Assembly: GCA_037833965.1 (NCBI GenBank) | Contig: AP031355.1 | Coordinates: forward strand, 645,501-709,500 | Length of the DNA stretch: 64,000 nucleotides | Reading direction: 5' to 3' | From: Marchantia polymorpha subsp. ruderalis | Lineage: Eukaryota; Streptophyta; Marchantiopsida; Marchantiales; Marchantiaceae | Shown here: positions 1 through 11,694 of the stretch, piece after piece | Numbering within the stretch: the stretch's first letter is position 1 | Layout of the letters: each line of letters starts with the position of its first letter | Translations under genes and position numbers: made by a program | The notes under the pieces: generated by a model | What the model was told of the DNA's origin: nothing | What the model saw: only the letters and a program-made list of their open reading frames with translations | The model's database searches: none

Positions 1-422
1 TGCTGAAACAACCCCTTCCATGCAAAGAAGGGTGTAAACAACGTGGGGTTACGCAAGAACTGCATATCGCACCACGTGTCAAACTCCTGGATGAAATCAT
101 CCAACTCAATGGTGCCCACTGCACCAGAGTACCGCCGTGGGCCCTTCATGGCCCCGTACATACCGTCCATGTCCCCAGTCCACGAGTGTGGGACCCTAGA
201 CGATATCACCATCAAAGATCCGCTATCTGCCACACTCCGCGCCTCTACAACCACTGATGCGCTAGGATGAGGTAGCCGATACCTCAATCCACTCCGCGTA
301 AATCCTCCACGGTCCTCAACGGAACCCCCAAACTCCTCTGTGATGACTGACTCACCAATCGGCACCACTGCCACAACTCCACCTGCCCTCGTCCCTGCAC
401 TAACCTGCTCTAGCCCTACTGA
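1..422 (-). mobile_element. Retroelement gag-like open frame, cut by the window edge
   Basis: Read on the minus strand, one frame stays open for about 140 codons from near base 422 to the left edge. It ends in a segment containing IELDDFIQEFDTWCDMQ and then FLRNPTLFTPF. A hydrophobic and aromatic pattern of this kind, with W-C-x-M-Q, is common in the capsid part of gag proteins of plant LTR retrotransposons. The rest of the element would lie left of the window. No LTR or primer site is visible at its upstream side. It could instead be a domesticated gag-like gene. The family call is inference from the pattern, and Ty3/gypsy is more likely than copia. Confidence 0.45.
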
Positions 423-2577
423 CTATGGGTATGGGCAACCTAACCCGTCATCAACGCAAGAAGACTCTCCTGGTCCACTGGTCATCACTCCAATCTCACC
501 ATGAGAGAAACAAAGATAGGCGCCGGTGATCAAATCCAGCCGCACTATCGACAGCACACTGGAGTAAAACTACTCCGGAAATCAACGTCAACCCAGACAT
601 GGGCGCTCATCAAGAAGCCAGACTGGAGAGGATCCAAACACAAGCAAACAGCTAGCAACGACTCTCCAGCCGAAATGAAACACAACACAGAGCAACATAA
701 CACACGGGAAGTCGCCTCGCATAACGATCCCGAGTCGAGCTCCATTGCCTCTATCATCCTCCACCTCCCGCGCCTGCAACGTTATCTCGCTCATCCCGTC
801 GCAAAAAAATAATGACCTCCACGCCGAGCTATCCCGTACTTCACCTCATACCTCCACTTCACACTACAAATAGAGGCGTCGAATATAACAAATATGAAAA
901 GCCTATCTACCCTAACTGTTTGCCATAGAAAAAAAAACAAAATAGAGATAAAGCAATATTTTTACAACCAACAAACCATAGTAAGTGAGACGAGTACAAA
1001 TTCTCAATCTCTTCAGAATATTTTCCTCTTTTTTTTTTTTCTTTTTTTTTCTGCTTTTCCTCTTCCTCTCCTTCCTTCCTTCCTTCCTTCCTTTTTGGCT
1101 TACTGCCCACCTTACTACCTGCTGTAACCTTTAAACAAAGCCTTGTACAGCACGTCTCCACTGCCGCATCTTCGAAGAGTATTCTCGTTCCGATGCTTTC
1201 CGAATTTGACTTTTACAAAGCAGCCTAACGATCCTTTCCCCAAGCTACATTCCCATGTGCTTCACTGTCCGCGAGGTGGATCTCTTTAAGTGCTATTCCA
1301 GATATCGGATTTGGCCTGTGCAGTGTAATGAGCCCTAAAGTGGCTACCTTTTAAAAATAATTACAGTAAGGTCCGAGCTCGGTACGTTGATCCTCAGAAT
1401 GCGTGATTTCTTGATGTCTAACAGCTACAGGTCTATTTCTTCCCGCGGAGACATCAGATCTGACAGTTGCAAACAACATTCAGGTTTCCAGCTCTTCATG
1501 AAAGATAGGATCAATGCCAACGAAATAATCCCGTGTATCGATGTTCGCCTCAACAGTCGAATCGGTGACTATCTCTTTGCCCCTCTTAAAACATGGAAAC
1601 TGCTGTCAGTTGTATGTCTGAGATCCAGACTTGCGTTTGTCCCCTATGCTATGCCTTAAAACCAGAAGTTGGGCAGTCATGTACGTCCAGAACTGTCAAG
1701 CGAGCAGTGCTATACTGCATGCAAACGTCGAAGTGTAGAAATGCTTCGTTTCGGCAAACAACTCTCAGTGTTAAGATGTCCACCATTCACCTCCCGAGAG
1801 TCCCAAGCACGGGAAAGTCGGTGACATGATAACGCAAGCTGCTTCCTGCCAAAGATCGCAAATCCGAAGCTGCCGCTCCAACCGCCGAGCGAGATTCTCT
1901 ATTCGATCCTACGTTCTTAGCCTACATCTGCACCCCGACTGAGCTCGGGTCGACGTCAATGCGGCCAACGCCCACGAACCGAGCCAGTCCCATAATCTAT
2001 CGAATGTTCCAACGAGAGTTCTCGGCTCGCTCTAGCTCCTCCGCCCGCCCGCGCGCTATCGCCCACCGTCGAAAGGCGCTAGCTCGATAACTCGCTCTAA
2101 CTCGCTCGTTCGCTGCACACATCATCTCATACGACGCCGCGGCTCGCTGCGCGGTTCTGAGTTCGTCCCCTTGGCGATACGGGCGAATGGAGTAGACATA
2201 AGTCAATGTTCGTTCTTGCCGTCTGCGGCTACCGCATGCATTCTATTCTAGATGCCTCGAGCCATGAGCCTCGTTGCCGAAAATGTTGAGCAGCAGTCAT
2301 GATCAAAACTGTCGCTGCGGGCCCACAGAACCGGAAACTGTGAACTAGCAAACGATGACTTCTTGCTGTCAAAGTAGCGAAATATTTTTTTTCTCAGTCG
2401 ACACCCTTAAAATTCCCCAAAGCTGGCAAAGTCTCCATCGATATGACTAACATCAGCAAACAACCCTTGGCTTACTGTACAATCCAACACCACCAACTTG
2501 ATACCATCCAAGTTACTAATTCCTTCATCTTCTGAACTCGACAAAACATCTTCACGATTCGATCGAAACTCAAACAA
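423..2577. other. Stretch without a recognisable gene
   Basis: Short frames occur on both strands, but none has a recognisable domain, convincing exon borders or a consistent codon pattern. The only clear structure is the pyrimidine tract near 1020-1096. The part from about 1850 to 2330 is richer in G and C and contains CTCG-rich repeats. Bases just left of 2578 include a 55-codon minus-strand open frame of unknown origin, ending at about 2412, which Gypsy-1 cuts off from its upstream side. Confidence 0.4.
1020..1096. repeat. Pyrimidine tract with (TTCC)n microsatellite
   Basis: A run of T and C ends in about six TTCC units at 1069-1092. The Lys/Glu-rich frame on the opposite strand is a by-product of this tract. 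Confidence 0.9.
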
Positions 2578-2582
2578 CCACC

Positions 2583-3002
2583 TGTAACACTAGGGTTTAG
2601 AGAGAAGTTCACTCGAAGATAGAAACGTAAACTCTGAAGATGAGAGATACCAACAATGGTTCTCCTCTCCCTTATATAGCTCTCACCAACAAGTACAAGG
2701 TGATAAGATCTAATCCCCACCATCCATACCACTCCTAGTGGATGGATGACGTGGCGGATAACCCTAACAAGCACACGGATCGCTAACGTGGCGCACCCAA
2801 CTAACACACTAACTAACACACTCAATCCTTACCTACAAGCACACGGATTGCTGACGTGGCATTGTCAACTAACACATCCACTCTGTACCTACCAAGTGCG
2901 CGGATCGCTGACGTGGCAGCTATGACTAGTGCACACTAAAGTATCTACATCAATATTCAGAGTAACCTCTACTTTAGTTCTAACTAACTAAAGATGGTTA
3001 CA
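2583..3002 (-). repeat. 3' LTR of Gypsy-1
   Basis: The partner of the LTR at 8224-8643 and identical to it by eye over 420 bp. It is preceded in element sense by the purine-rich tract AAAAGGAGGGAGGTT. Confidence 0.95.
2749..2917. promoter_or_regulatory. Cluster of four ACGTGGC motifs in the LTR
   Basis: ACGTGGC occurs at 2749-2755, 2786-2792, 2854-2860 and 2911-2917, and at the equivalent sites 8390-8558 in the other LTR. Three of them sit in diverged direct repeats of the form CACGGATYGCTRACGTGGC. ACGTGGC is the core of plant ABRE/G-box sites bound by bZIP factors. The cluster lies upstream of the LTR TATA-like site in element sense, as an enhancer would. A regulatory role is inference. Confidence 0.5.
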
Positions 3003-3029
3003 AACCTCCCTCCTTTTAAGATGCAACGT

Positions 3030-4303
3030 CCTCGTTGCACATACGTTCAAACTCCTGAACTATCAAAGGTGCATTTGCTAAATTTTTAGCTGGTTCCCAA
3101 GTTGATTCATACGATGGATAGCCTTTCCATTAAATCAAATACTCTACTTTGGGATATTTATGACCTCGAATACGTTTCTTGAGTATCTTTTCTACCTCAA
3201 ACTCCTCATGATCTGCTATCAAGGTTGGAAGAGGAGGTGGTGCTGGTTGGTTGGTGAATTGTTTTGGTTGTGGTACATGTTTCCGCAATCGTGACACATG
3301 AAATACTGGATGTATTTTCATATGTGACGGAAGTTCCAACTTGTATGACACTTCACCAACACGCTTCAAAACCAAAAATGGACCAATGAACCTAGGGTTT
3401 AACTTTGGTGTTCCTACAATAGAAAAATTCGTTGTAGATAACCAAACATGATCTCCAACCTCAAAAATCACTTCTCTACGATGAGCATCGGCATGCTGCT
3501 TTTGCCGATTTTGAGCTATCACCAACTTCTCCTTGGCCTGATGTAGTCCTCGGTGAATATGCTCCACAAATTCATTGACTGCTGCAACTTTGGTCGAAAA
3601 CTCCTCTCCTTTCGGAAGTCTCATCAAACTTGAAGGAGTTATCAGATGAGCTCCATACATAAGAAAAAATGGAGACACTTTTGTGGATGCATTAACAGAA
3701 TTGTTACATGCAAATTCCACAAGTGGCAAAAGGTTGTCCCACTCTTCTTGCTCTTCTAATGTGAATGCTGGTAGCATATCCTCTATGGTTCTATTTGCCC
3801 TCTCAGTTTGTCCATCAGTTTGAGGGTGATAGGCCGTTGACATTGCTAGTTTTGTTTTGAAAAAACTAAACAAAGTTTTCCAAAATAAACTAGTGAAGTG
3901 AGTACCTCTATCCGTGATTAACACTTTGCTTAAACCATGATTCACAAAAACTGCATCTAGATACAATTGAGCTAGTTGTGGAGCTGTTACTGTTTTTGTG
4001 GTTGGCCTGATGTGAATCATCTTGCTCAATTGTCCACAAAAACCACCACTGAATCATGTCCTAACGAAGTCCTTGGTAACTCACATACAAGATCCATGGT
4101 GACATGTTTCCACCGTTGTTCGGGAATAGGAAGAGGTTGTAATAAACCCGTTGGTTTTTGATTACTTGCCTTGTTTTGTTGACAAGCAACACAACTTCAA
4201 ACGTAAGACTCCACATCCTCACGTATTTTGGGCCAATAGTACACTCGTTGTATACTCTCCACGGTTTTCTCCACTCCCACATGACTTGCAATGGCTGTAT
4301 CAT
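3030..4303 (-). mobile_element. Gypsy-1 integrase with chromodomain
   Basis: The integrase core shows ITDRGTHFTS and then YHPQTDGQTERANRT, the usual D and E neighbourhood of Ty3/gypsy integrases. Further on are the C-terminal segment ending in MKIHPVFHVSRLRKHVP and a chromodomain-like tail with W-K-G-Y-P-S-Y-E-S-T-W. Chromodomains steer integration towards particular chromatin in this clade. Broken copy. Confidence 0.88.
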
Positions 4304-4397
4304 GACTTTCTCCCAAAATCATTGTGCGCAAATCGTGATCTTGTGGAATCCATATACGCTGATTGTAAAACGCCAAACCTCGAGATTTCTCTGCCTT

Positions 4398-6443
4398 TCA
4401 AGTTTGTAGTGCTCGAGTGATCTCTTCATCCTCCTTTGTGGCTTGTGACATCTTGCTCCACCAATCCGCCTGAATTTTCACTTCTGCAACATGATTCAAA
4501 CAAGGCATGCGTGTGAGAGCATCTGCAAGTTGCTTCTTTCCCTCCACGTACACAATCTTCATGTTGAAGCGTTGACGCCACTCTGCCCATCGAATTTGTC
4601 GTTTGGACAGATCCTTCTGAGTTTCCAAATAAACCAAGGGTTTATGATCAGTCTCCACCACAAACTCCTTATCACCCAAATAATGCTTCCAATGTTTGGT
4701 TGCCAACACGATAGCTAACTCCTCCCGTTCTGTCGTGTGATAATTTTGTTCCGCCGCCACCAACTTTCGAGAATAGAAAGCAACTGGATGTCATCCATCC
4801 TCCCATTCTTGTTGAAGTATGCCACCTACTGTTGTACCTGATGCGTCAGTGGCCAACTTGATATAACGGTTAGGATCATACCACTTGAGAATAGGTGCGT
4901 GTAACAAAGCATCTTTCAATGCTTGAAAAGCTAACTCTTGAGCTATTCCCCATCTCCACTTTTGACCTTTCCCTAACATGGAAGTCAAGGCCTGAGCTAG
5001 TCGAGCAAAACCTTTCACAAATCTGCGATAGAATCCAGTGAGCCCTAGAAAACTCTTCAATTGAGTTTGATCCTCAGGTGCTATCTATTTCTGAATGGCA
5101 TCTATCTTCTCACTCATCACTTGGATTCCTGTAGCTGTAACTCTATGACCCAAGTAATCTACTTCTCACTTGCCAAATTCACATTTTGAAGCTTTGGCAT
5201 ACAATTGATTGTCTCTTAAAACTTGCAGTACCTCTCGTAAATGACTTCTATGATCACTCAAAGTTTTGCTATACACCAATATATCATCTAGAAAAACAAT
5301 GACAGATTTATCTAGATAAGGACGAAAGATATCGTTCATCAATCCCATGAATGTAGCTGGTGCATTAGTGAGACCAAAAGGCATCACCAGATACTCAAAG
5401 TGTCCATACATAGTACGAAAAGCTGTCTTGTGAACATCTTCATCTGCAATTTGAATTTGATTGTAGCCGCTTCTCAAATCTAGCTTGGTGAAATACTTCG
5501 CTCCTTGAAGTTGATCAAACAAATCATCCATACGAGGTAATGGATATTTGTTTTTCACCGTTTGCTGATTCAACCCGCGATAATCGATACATAGTCTCAT
5601 GGATCCATCCTTCTTCTTCACAAAGAGTACTGGAGCTCCATAAGGTGAAACACTTGGTTGAATGAATCCCTTGCTCAACATCTCCTCCACTTGAGCTTTG
5701 CATTCTTCCAATTCGTTTGGAGCCAAACGATATGGAGCTTTGCAAGTTGGTGTACTTCCAGGTATCACCTCAATCTTGTGATCTACTCGCCTCTTTGGTG
5801 GTAATCCTGCAGGTAGATCATCTGGAAAAACATCTTTATACTCCATAAAAATGTCGTTCAAGGACTCCGGGATGTAAGGTTTGTTCGTGGACCCAATATC
5901 TCTTATAAGTCCAAGGAAACATACATCATCTCTAGAAATGGATGCTGTACCCATCACAAAGAGGGGTAAATTTCTATTCTGAGATCTAATTCTATCTCCA
6001 TAGATCTTCCATCCACTACTTGTAATCACTTTTCTTCTCCAATCTACCTTCGGATTATATTGTTCCATCCATGGCATTCCAAGGATGACATCATACCGAG
6101 CTAAACGAATTACTCTCCATTCAATGCTCTCCTTGTATCTACCTATGGATAATTCTACACTCCGTGGTAGTGTTTCTATCACTTCAGTTTGCCCGTTTGG
6201 CAATTCAACTTCTTCACTCACGTCCTTCATCAACATCAAACCTAACTTCATAGCAACACTCCTTGATAGAAAATTCTCAGTTGCTCTAGGATCAATTAAA
6301 ACTCTCACCTTGTGTCCTTCCATGAAACCATCAGTGACAATGAGTTGAGCCTGCTTCTTACTCCTTCCATGAGCTCCCAACCATTGCTTTCTTCCAACCT
6401 CGCCTTTTCTTCGCTTTGTAGAACCAGTAAGGCCGCGAGGCAA
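4398..6443 (-). mobile_element. Gypsy-1 protease, reverse transcriptase and RNase H
   Basis: In element order there is an aspartic-protease-like segment ([11 protein letters not shown] region, near 6270-6310) and then reverse transcriptase with [10 protein letters not shown] and the catalytic [11 protein letters not shown] segment near 5270-5300. RNase H follows, marked by LATDASGTTVGGI and then ETDHKPLVYL and ALTRMPC. The domain order is standard for Ty3/gypsy pol. Broken copy. Confidence 0.9.
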
Positions 6444-6445
6444 GA

Positions 6446-8089
6446 TTACTGGTGATCTTCGTTTCCCGAAACTGCTTCCTCCACCTCTTCATACTCTATC
6501 CCCTCCATATTGTTGAACGGTCGTCGCTGCATGGGCCGTCCTCCTTGTTGTGTCGGCCGAACTCGACAAAACTTGGCTATGTGACCCATTCGTTCACATG
6601 CATAGCATTGGCGATTGTCACGAACTCCAGCTCCTCCTCGAACCATTCCATTATTTGCATAACCTTCTTGCAAATTTGGAACTCCTGGTCGCCTAATCTC
6701 ACCTCCAAATCTTGGTGGTGGTCCTCTTGTTGGTGCAAAACTTTCTCTACGTCGAAGGTTTCCCAACTCCATCGGTGTTGGACCAGATGGATCTCTAAAA
6801 TTGCTCACTTGTTCACCGTGTGTGACACCAAAAGCACCTGAAATTCGTTGAGCAATTGCGATTGCTTCATTCACAGTAGATGGATTGCTTACCATCACCT
6901 CCTTTTGAATTCGATCTTTCAAGCCTCGTTTGAACACGTCCAAGGCTTCAGCTCCACTCATATCCATGATAGATACTTGAAGATCACGAAATTCTTCGAT
7001 GTACTCATGAATACCTCCTTTCTGCTTCAGATCCCACAACTTCATTCTTGCAGTTTGAAGAGAATCCACCGCTTGAAAATTTTGCAGAAGTCCTTCCTGC
7101 ATTCCACTCCACGAAATGGTAGCACCTCGTTCTGAAAGCATTCTCTCCCATGTTGTGTATCATGTGAGAGCCTTATCCGTAAGATAAGATCTCATGAACA
7201 TTCCTGCAATATAATCAGAAACATGAAAATGGGATAAATGAATATTCATCCTCATAATCCATCCCTCTAACACTCCCATTGCTCTACTCCCTTTGTAAGC
7301 TTCCACCTTACAGGATTTTCCCATTCGAAGCAAAAGATTTGCTTGATCTTCAATCTCTTGAAGACGTCTCCTATTTGCCTCTGCTGCATCAATAGGATTT
7401 GGTTCTGGCTGAACTTGGTAAGCTTGAACTTGAGGTTCAACTTCCATCTCTCCAACTCTCTCTCTCTCTACTTTCTCACTCTCTAATGCAAAGATTTTAT
7501 CTTCCATGGCTTGCTGCTTGGTATGCCCATCTACTATCGCTTTTCTCAACTCCTTCATCTCTGCCATGATTGCATTGAGAAACCAACCCATATCAATTGA
7601 TGTTCCCATGCTTTTTCACACTCCCTCTAATACAAAGTGAGTATAATCACTATGTGACCTCTCAACAAAGGAGTCACAAAAGGTGCAGGTGACTCTATCA
7701 CAGCTCTATAGTACTCTTCTCCATAATTCCTCACAAGAAAATCTCTCCATATCCTCTTCTGTCTATATACTGTTCTAATCTCTACACAAGTGCTGAATCG
7801 AACCGGGACAGGTGGTTCGCGATTCAAATCCATGAAATAATTAGTATAGAATGTATATAGTACAATCCCAAGTCTCTCCATAAGTAACTATTGGAAGAAT
7901 CAGTGGTACTCTTGACTCCATCACCCTAGTCATAAAATCTGCACCCCAACAAGCCACAAGGTACATCCAAAAATGATGTTTCTCCATGCAACGAAGGTGA
8001 ATATCGAATAGGTTAGGAATTGGCCAGTGCGGTACTGGATTCCTGTCAATCCCGTCCATATCTGCAAAAACACAATTTCCCCCTTCCAC
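6446..8089 (-). mobile_element. Gypsy-1 leader and gag region
   Basis: Below the primer site come about 600 bp of leader with two short open segments. Gag starts near 7609 with the initiation segment MGTSIDMGWFLNAIMAEM and a coiled, charged N-terminal part. A capsid-like region follows, and then a CCHC zinc knuckle with the pattern CYAC-x4-HIAKFC near 6560-6610, which packages RNA in this family. Gag is broken and is treated as a fossil. Confidence 0.85.
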
Positions 8090-8223
8090 CTCTCTCTACA
8101 TGCAGATGAATGACCTCTGCCAGCCTCTATACACTCTCAAGACTACACTCCATCATCACTCACTTGCTATTCCATGAGGGGTAATCCACACTCAAGGAAA
8201 GAGCAAGGTCGCTCTGATACCAT

Positions 8224-8643
8224 TGTAACACTAGGGTTTAGAGAGAAGTTCACTCGAAGATAGAAACGTAAACTCTGAAGATGAGAGATACCAACAATGG
8301 TTCTCCTCTCCCTTATATAGCTCTCACCAACAAGTACAAGGTGATAAGATCTAATCCCCACCATCCATACCACTCCTAGTGGATGGATGACGTGGCGGAT
8401 AACCCTAACAAGCACACGGATCGCTAACGTGGCGCACCCAACTAACACACTAACTAACACACTCAATCCTTACCTACAAGCACACGGATTGCTGACGTGG
8501 CATTGTCAACTAACACATCCACTCTGTACCTACCAAGTGCGCGGATCGCTGACGTGGCAGCTATGACTAGTGCACACTAAAGTATCTACATCAATATTCA
8601 GAGTAACCTCTACTTTAGTTCTAACTAACTAAAGATGGTTACA
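8224..8643 (-). repeat. 5' LTR of Gypsy-1
   Basis: A 420-bp terminal repeat, TGTAACACTAGGG... to ...GATGGTTACA as written on the plus strand. It contains a TATA-like CTATATAAGGG in element sense (near 8312-8321) and four ACGTGGC motifs. By eye it matches the copy at 2583-3002 base for base. Confidence 0.95.
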
Positions 8644-8648
8644 CCACC

Positions 8649-10510
8649 ACAATACTAACAATTACCCACTCACGTCTTCGGCTTACGTGCACTTAGTTCT
8701 TCGAGTAAAATCAGTGTCGAAACACAAGTACACAGAGAGTCAAGCCAAACTCACTACTCGCAGGTAGAATCAGAGTCGAAGCTAGCGGGACTGACATATC
8801 CCTACGCGAAAGGCTCAACTCGAAGAACTGACAGTTCTTCGAGCTCGCCTCGAATATATCCCTGGAAGGTGTCGACTCCATCCAACGCTCCTCGCCCGTC
8901 TGCCGCGGCCCAACGTTAGCCGACTCCCAACGTTCTCCGACTCCAACTCGAACTCAACGTGTCTCAACTCAAATCGACCCAACGTCTCGAGCCATGACAA
9001 CTTATAACAATAAAGTAGGAACAAATGACAGTTTTGATGATATATATATTAAATAACAAGAAAAATTTATAATAACAAAAATCTTAAATAATTTATCATA
9101 GTATATTTTTTCTATTAATATTTACTCTTTAAAACTTTAAATTTTGTAAATTTTACAAAATTGAATTCATAATTTTTTTGGTAAATGTACATTTTTAATT
9201 ATTTAAATATACATTTATCATAAGACATTACTTCCAAACTGAAAGCATGTATATTTAAACATATATACATACGAACATGAAATTTGTACCTAACACATTA
9301 TTTTTAGTATTTTAAAGTACTGACACAATATAATAAATGTTAGTACTGATTTTTTGTCTAAGAAATCTGTGTTTCATTTAGATTAATTATATTCTGACAT
9401 ATAATTTGAATATTTTCATAAAGAATTCAGTTACTTATACAATTTTGAAAGAGTATATTGTGATGTTGAGAATAATCTTTAGATTTTGCCGCTTTTATTA
9501 TCATCTTACTATCAAGTGTAAGAATTAATGCCTGATTGTTTTTAACGAAGATTCTAATACTTATAAGATCAAAATCTAATTTGCAAAAAAAACGTAGGGT
9601 TTAGATTTAGAGTATTATTGTTACATAGTAGGTATTAGGTATTTGAACAGTAGTATCTTATATCTTTATAATTTAAAAATTTAAAAATTATTTAATCATG
9701 ATAATTTTTGATGATTTAAAGAACTTTTTCTTAAAAAGAATCTCATGCATTTATATAAATCTTATATAGAAAAGATTCGTTATTCTTTGTATGATACACA
9801 GATTTTGCGTCTTATGGATATTTCATGGATGAACTTATTTACAATTATCAATTATATCTTATTTCAAAATATAAGTTATAAAGCTTATTTCATGGATAAA
9901 ATTCATTGCCAAATCTTCTATTTTACATAAAATTAATTTCTTCAATGATTGAAGAAATATTTTCATATAGAAGAAATGAAAAAAATTTGTAATTTCTTCT
10001 TAATTTAAATTTCAATGCAATCATTATACATTATACACGAAGTAAACAATAAGGATAGTGGAGATCTACACCCTCCTGCAATATCAAAATTTAAGATTTT
10101 TCAACTCTCTCAAGCCCTCAGATTCCTGAACGGTCGAAAATCCTCTAATTACACTATGAAACCTGTAGTAATTTGTCTCAATCCCACTAACCCACTGCTT
10201 CCATGAAGGATTGTTGCGGTTGAACAGGTCTTTAACTAGCAACCCCACATGAAATCAATCCAATCACACAACCGTTTCCATGTAGAACCTTCTAGTTTGA
10301 ACATGTCTTGACCTGCAAATCCACATGACATTGGCAAATTATTCAGTTGCGGTGTTCAAATGCTCATCTTTATGTAATTTCTTCACTAATAGAGAACTCA
10401 TTGTTATATTCCCACGGAATAAATTCATGTCTTCCATAGAGTATTCTTATATTCCAGCTTATCAAGAGTTGTCTTGCTAATTTAAAAAGATAATGTGATT
10501 ATTGTAGATG
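8649..10510. other. AT-rich stretch without a gene
   Basis: From 8649 to about 9010 the sequence is moderately GC-rich with repeated TTCGAG/CTCGA words and one perfect palindrome (8819-8843). From 9010 to 10510 it is strongly AT-rich, with no frame longer than about 63 codons and no recognisable motif. Confidence 0.5.
8819..8843. repeat. Perfect 12-bp palindrome with a 1-base centre
   Basis: CTCGAAGAACTG at 8819-8830 and its exact reverse complement at 8832-8843. Confidence 0.85.
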
Positions 10511-10514
10511 TAGC

Positions 10515-10846
10515 ACTTCTTGCAATTCAAGCAATTCTCCAACTTTAATTGTTGGAATTTACTTTTCTGCAATAAAGGCTACCAGTTAACATCTATATCA
10601 TTGTTTACCTCAATACAATAAGATCATGGCAAAGTTTTTAAGAACTTCTTGCAATACTCCAATCGCTATGGTGAGATCTTTTGATGCAATAAAGCCATCA
10701 ATATCATTGTTTACTTCAATACGAAAAGATCATAGCAGAAGTTTTAAGAACTTCCTGCAACACTCCAATCGCTATGGTGAGATCTTTGGATGCAATAATC
10801 GCCATCAAGTACCATTCGTATGATTCTTTACCTCACTAGAATGAGA
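10515..10846. repeat. Three diverged tandem copies of a ~106-118 bp unit
   Basis: Units begin with AGATCATRGC at 10621 and 10727, and an older, more diverged unit precedes them from about 10515. Shared words include AAGAACTTCYTGCAAYACTCC, CAATCGCTATGGTGAGATCT and TATCATTGTTTACYTCAATA. The first to second spacing is 106 bp, and the last unit is slightly longer. Confidence 0.75.
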
Positions 10847-11694
10847 TCAATGACAATTTGATTATTGTTAAAATTAAATCTGATTACGAAATTTCTCTTT
10901 CATGCATTACCCATAGTTTATTACCGCCTTCATCAACATTTTAGAAAAAATGCATGGAAGGCTTCAATCTTCCATATACACATTATGCATGAGAGTGAAT
11001 TAACTGATCACTAGGATGCAAATTACATGAATTCTCTGGTATCAACGGCTACTTGCATGGTTCGAACAAGGAAAGAAGTCAATGTGTTATGCCGGTGTGG
11101 AACATGACAGTGATAAGCTCTCTACTACTGTATTTCGCTTGCTTCACTCCCCTTCGCAGTTGATTCAAATTTCAGCGGAAGTATGGGATGGAGTTTACCC
11201 ACGACCCGCTAAAAGCGTACTCTACGGAGAGACATCTTCGTTCAGGCCTCTAGTGGAGGCAGGCAGAGAGAGGACAAGGGCGTGCAGATTTTCCCGCCAG
11301 GTTAGTCGAGACCAACGAAGCTTGTACAAGTAGCCGAAACCTGGAGCAGGACAGACTGCGATTTTCGATCCACTTATTCACTTTTCAAATCCAAATCCTT
11401 GAACAACTCAATGAACCTCCCGAAGAGGAGCGGGAACTGAGAACCCATCGCTGCTCGTCATATTCTCGGTCTCGAGGTGTCTTCGAGTGCCCGGATTTGG
11501 TGTCTGAGCTTGTGTGGGTTCGATCGCAGACATCAGCGGTCGCTTTGAAATTTTCCTCAGGTGTTTGATTTTGAGTCTTGGGAATCCCGGTTCTAACGAG
11601 GGCGAGATTTGTATGGGCTGCTCTGGCAGCGGAGAGTGAGGGTTTCAAACCTTGGTGGGCAGGAATTTGCAGAATTCGGGCACCATGGGACGGA

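Larger units (their letters stand above)
2583..8643 (-). mobile_element. Gypsy-1: chromodomain Ty3/gypsy LTR retrotransposon
   Basis: A full-length element read right to left. It has two 420-bp LTRs and the 5-bp target duplication CCACC at 2578-2582 and 8644-8648. A 12-base primer site matching initiator-Met tRNA (TGGTATCAGAGC in element sense) lies at 8211-8222, and a polypurine tract lies at about 3003-3018. Internal order is leader, gag with a CCHC zinc knuckle, protease, reverse transcriptase, RNase H, integrase and a chromodomain, the order of plant chromoviruses. The coding region is broken, in roughly half a dozen places. The LTRs look identical, so the insertion is young. It belongs to the same family as the element at 35402-41033. 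Confidence 0.95.

Noticed and set aside
907-1161. Lys/Glu-rich minus-strand frame
   Set aside because: Produced by the pyrimidine microsatellite on the other strand.
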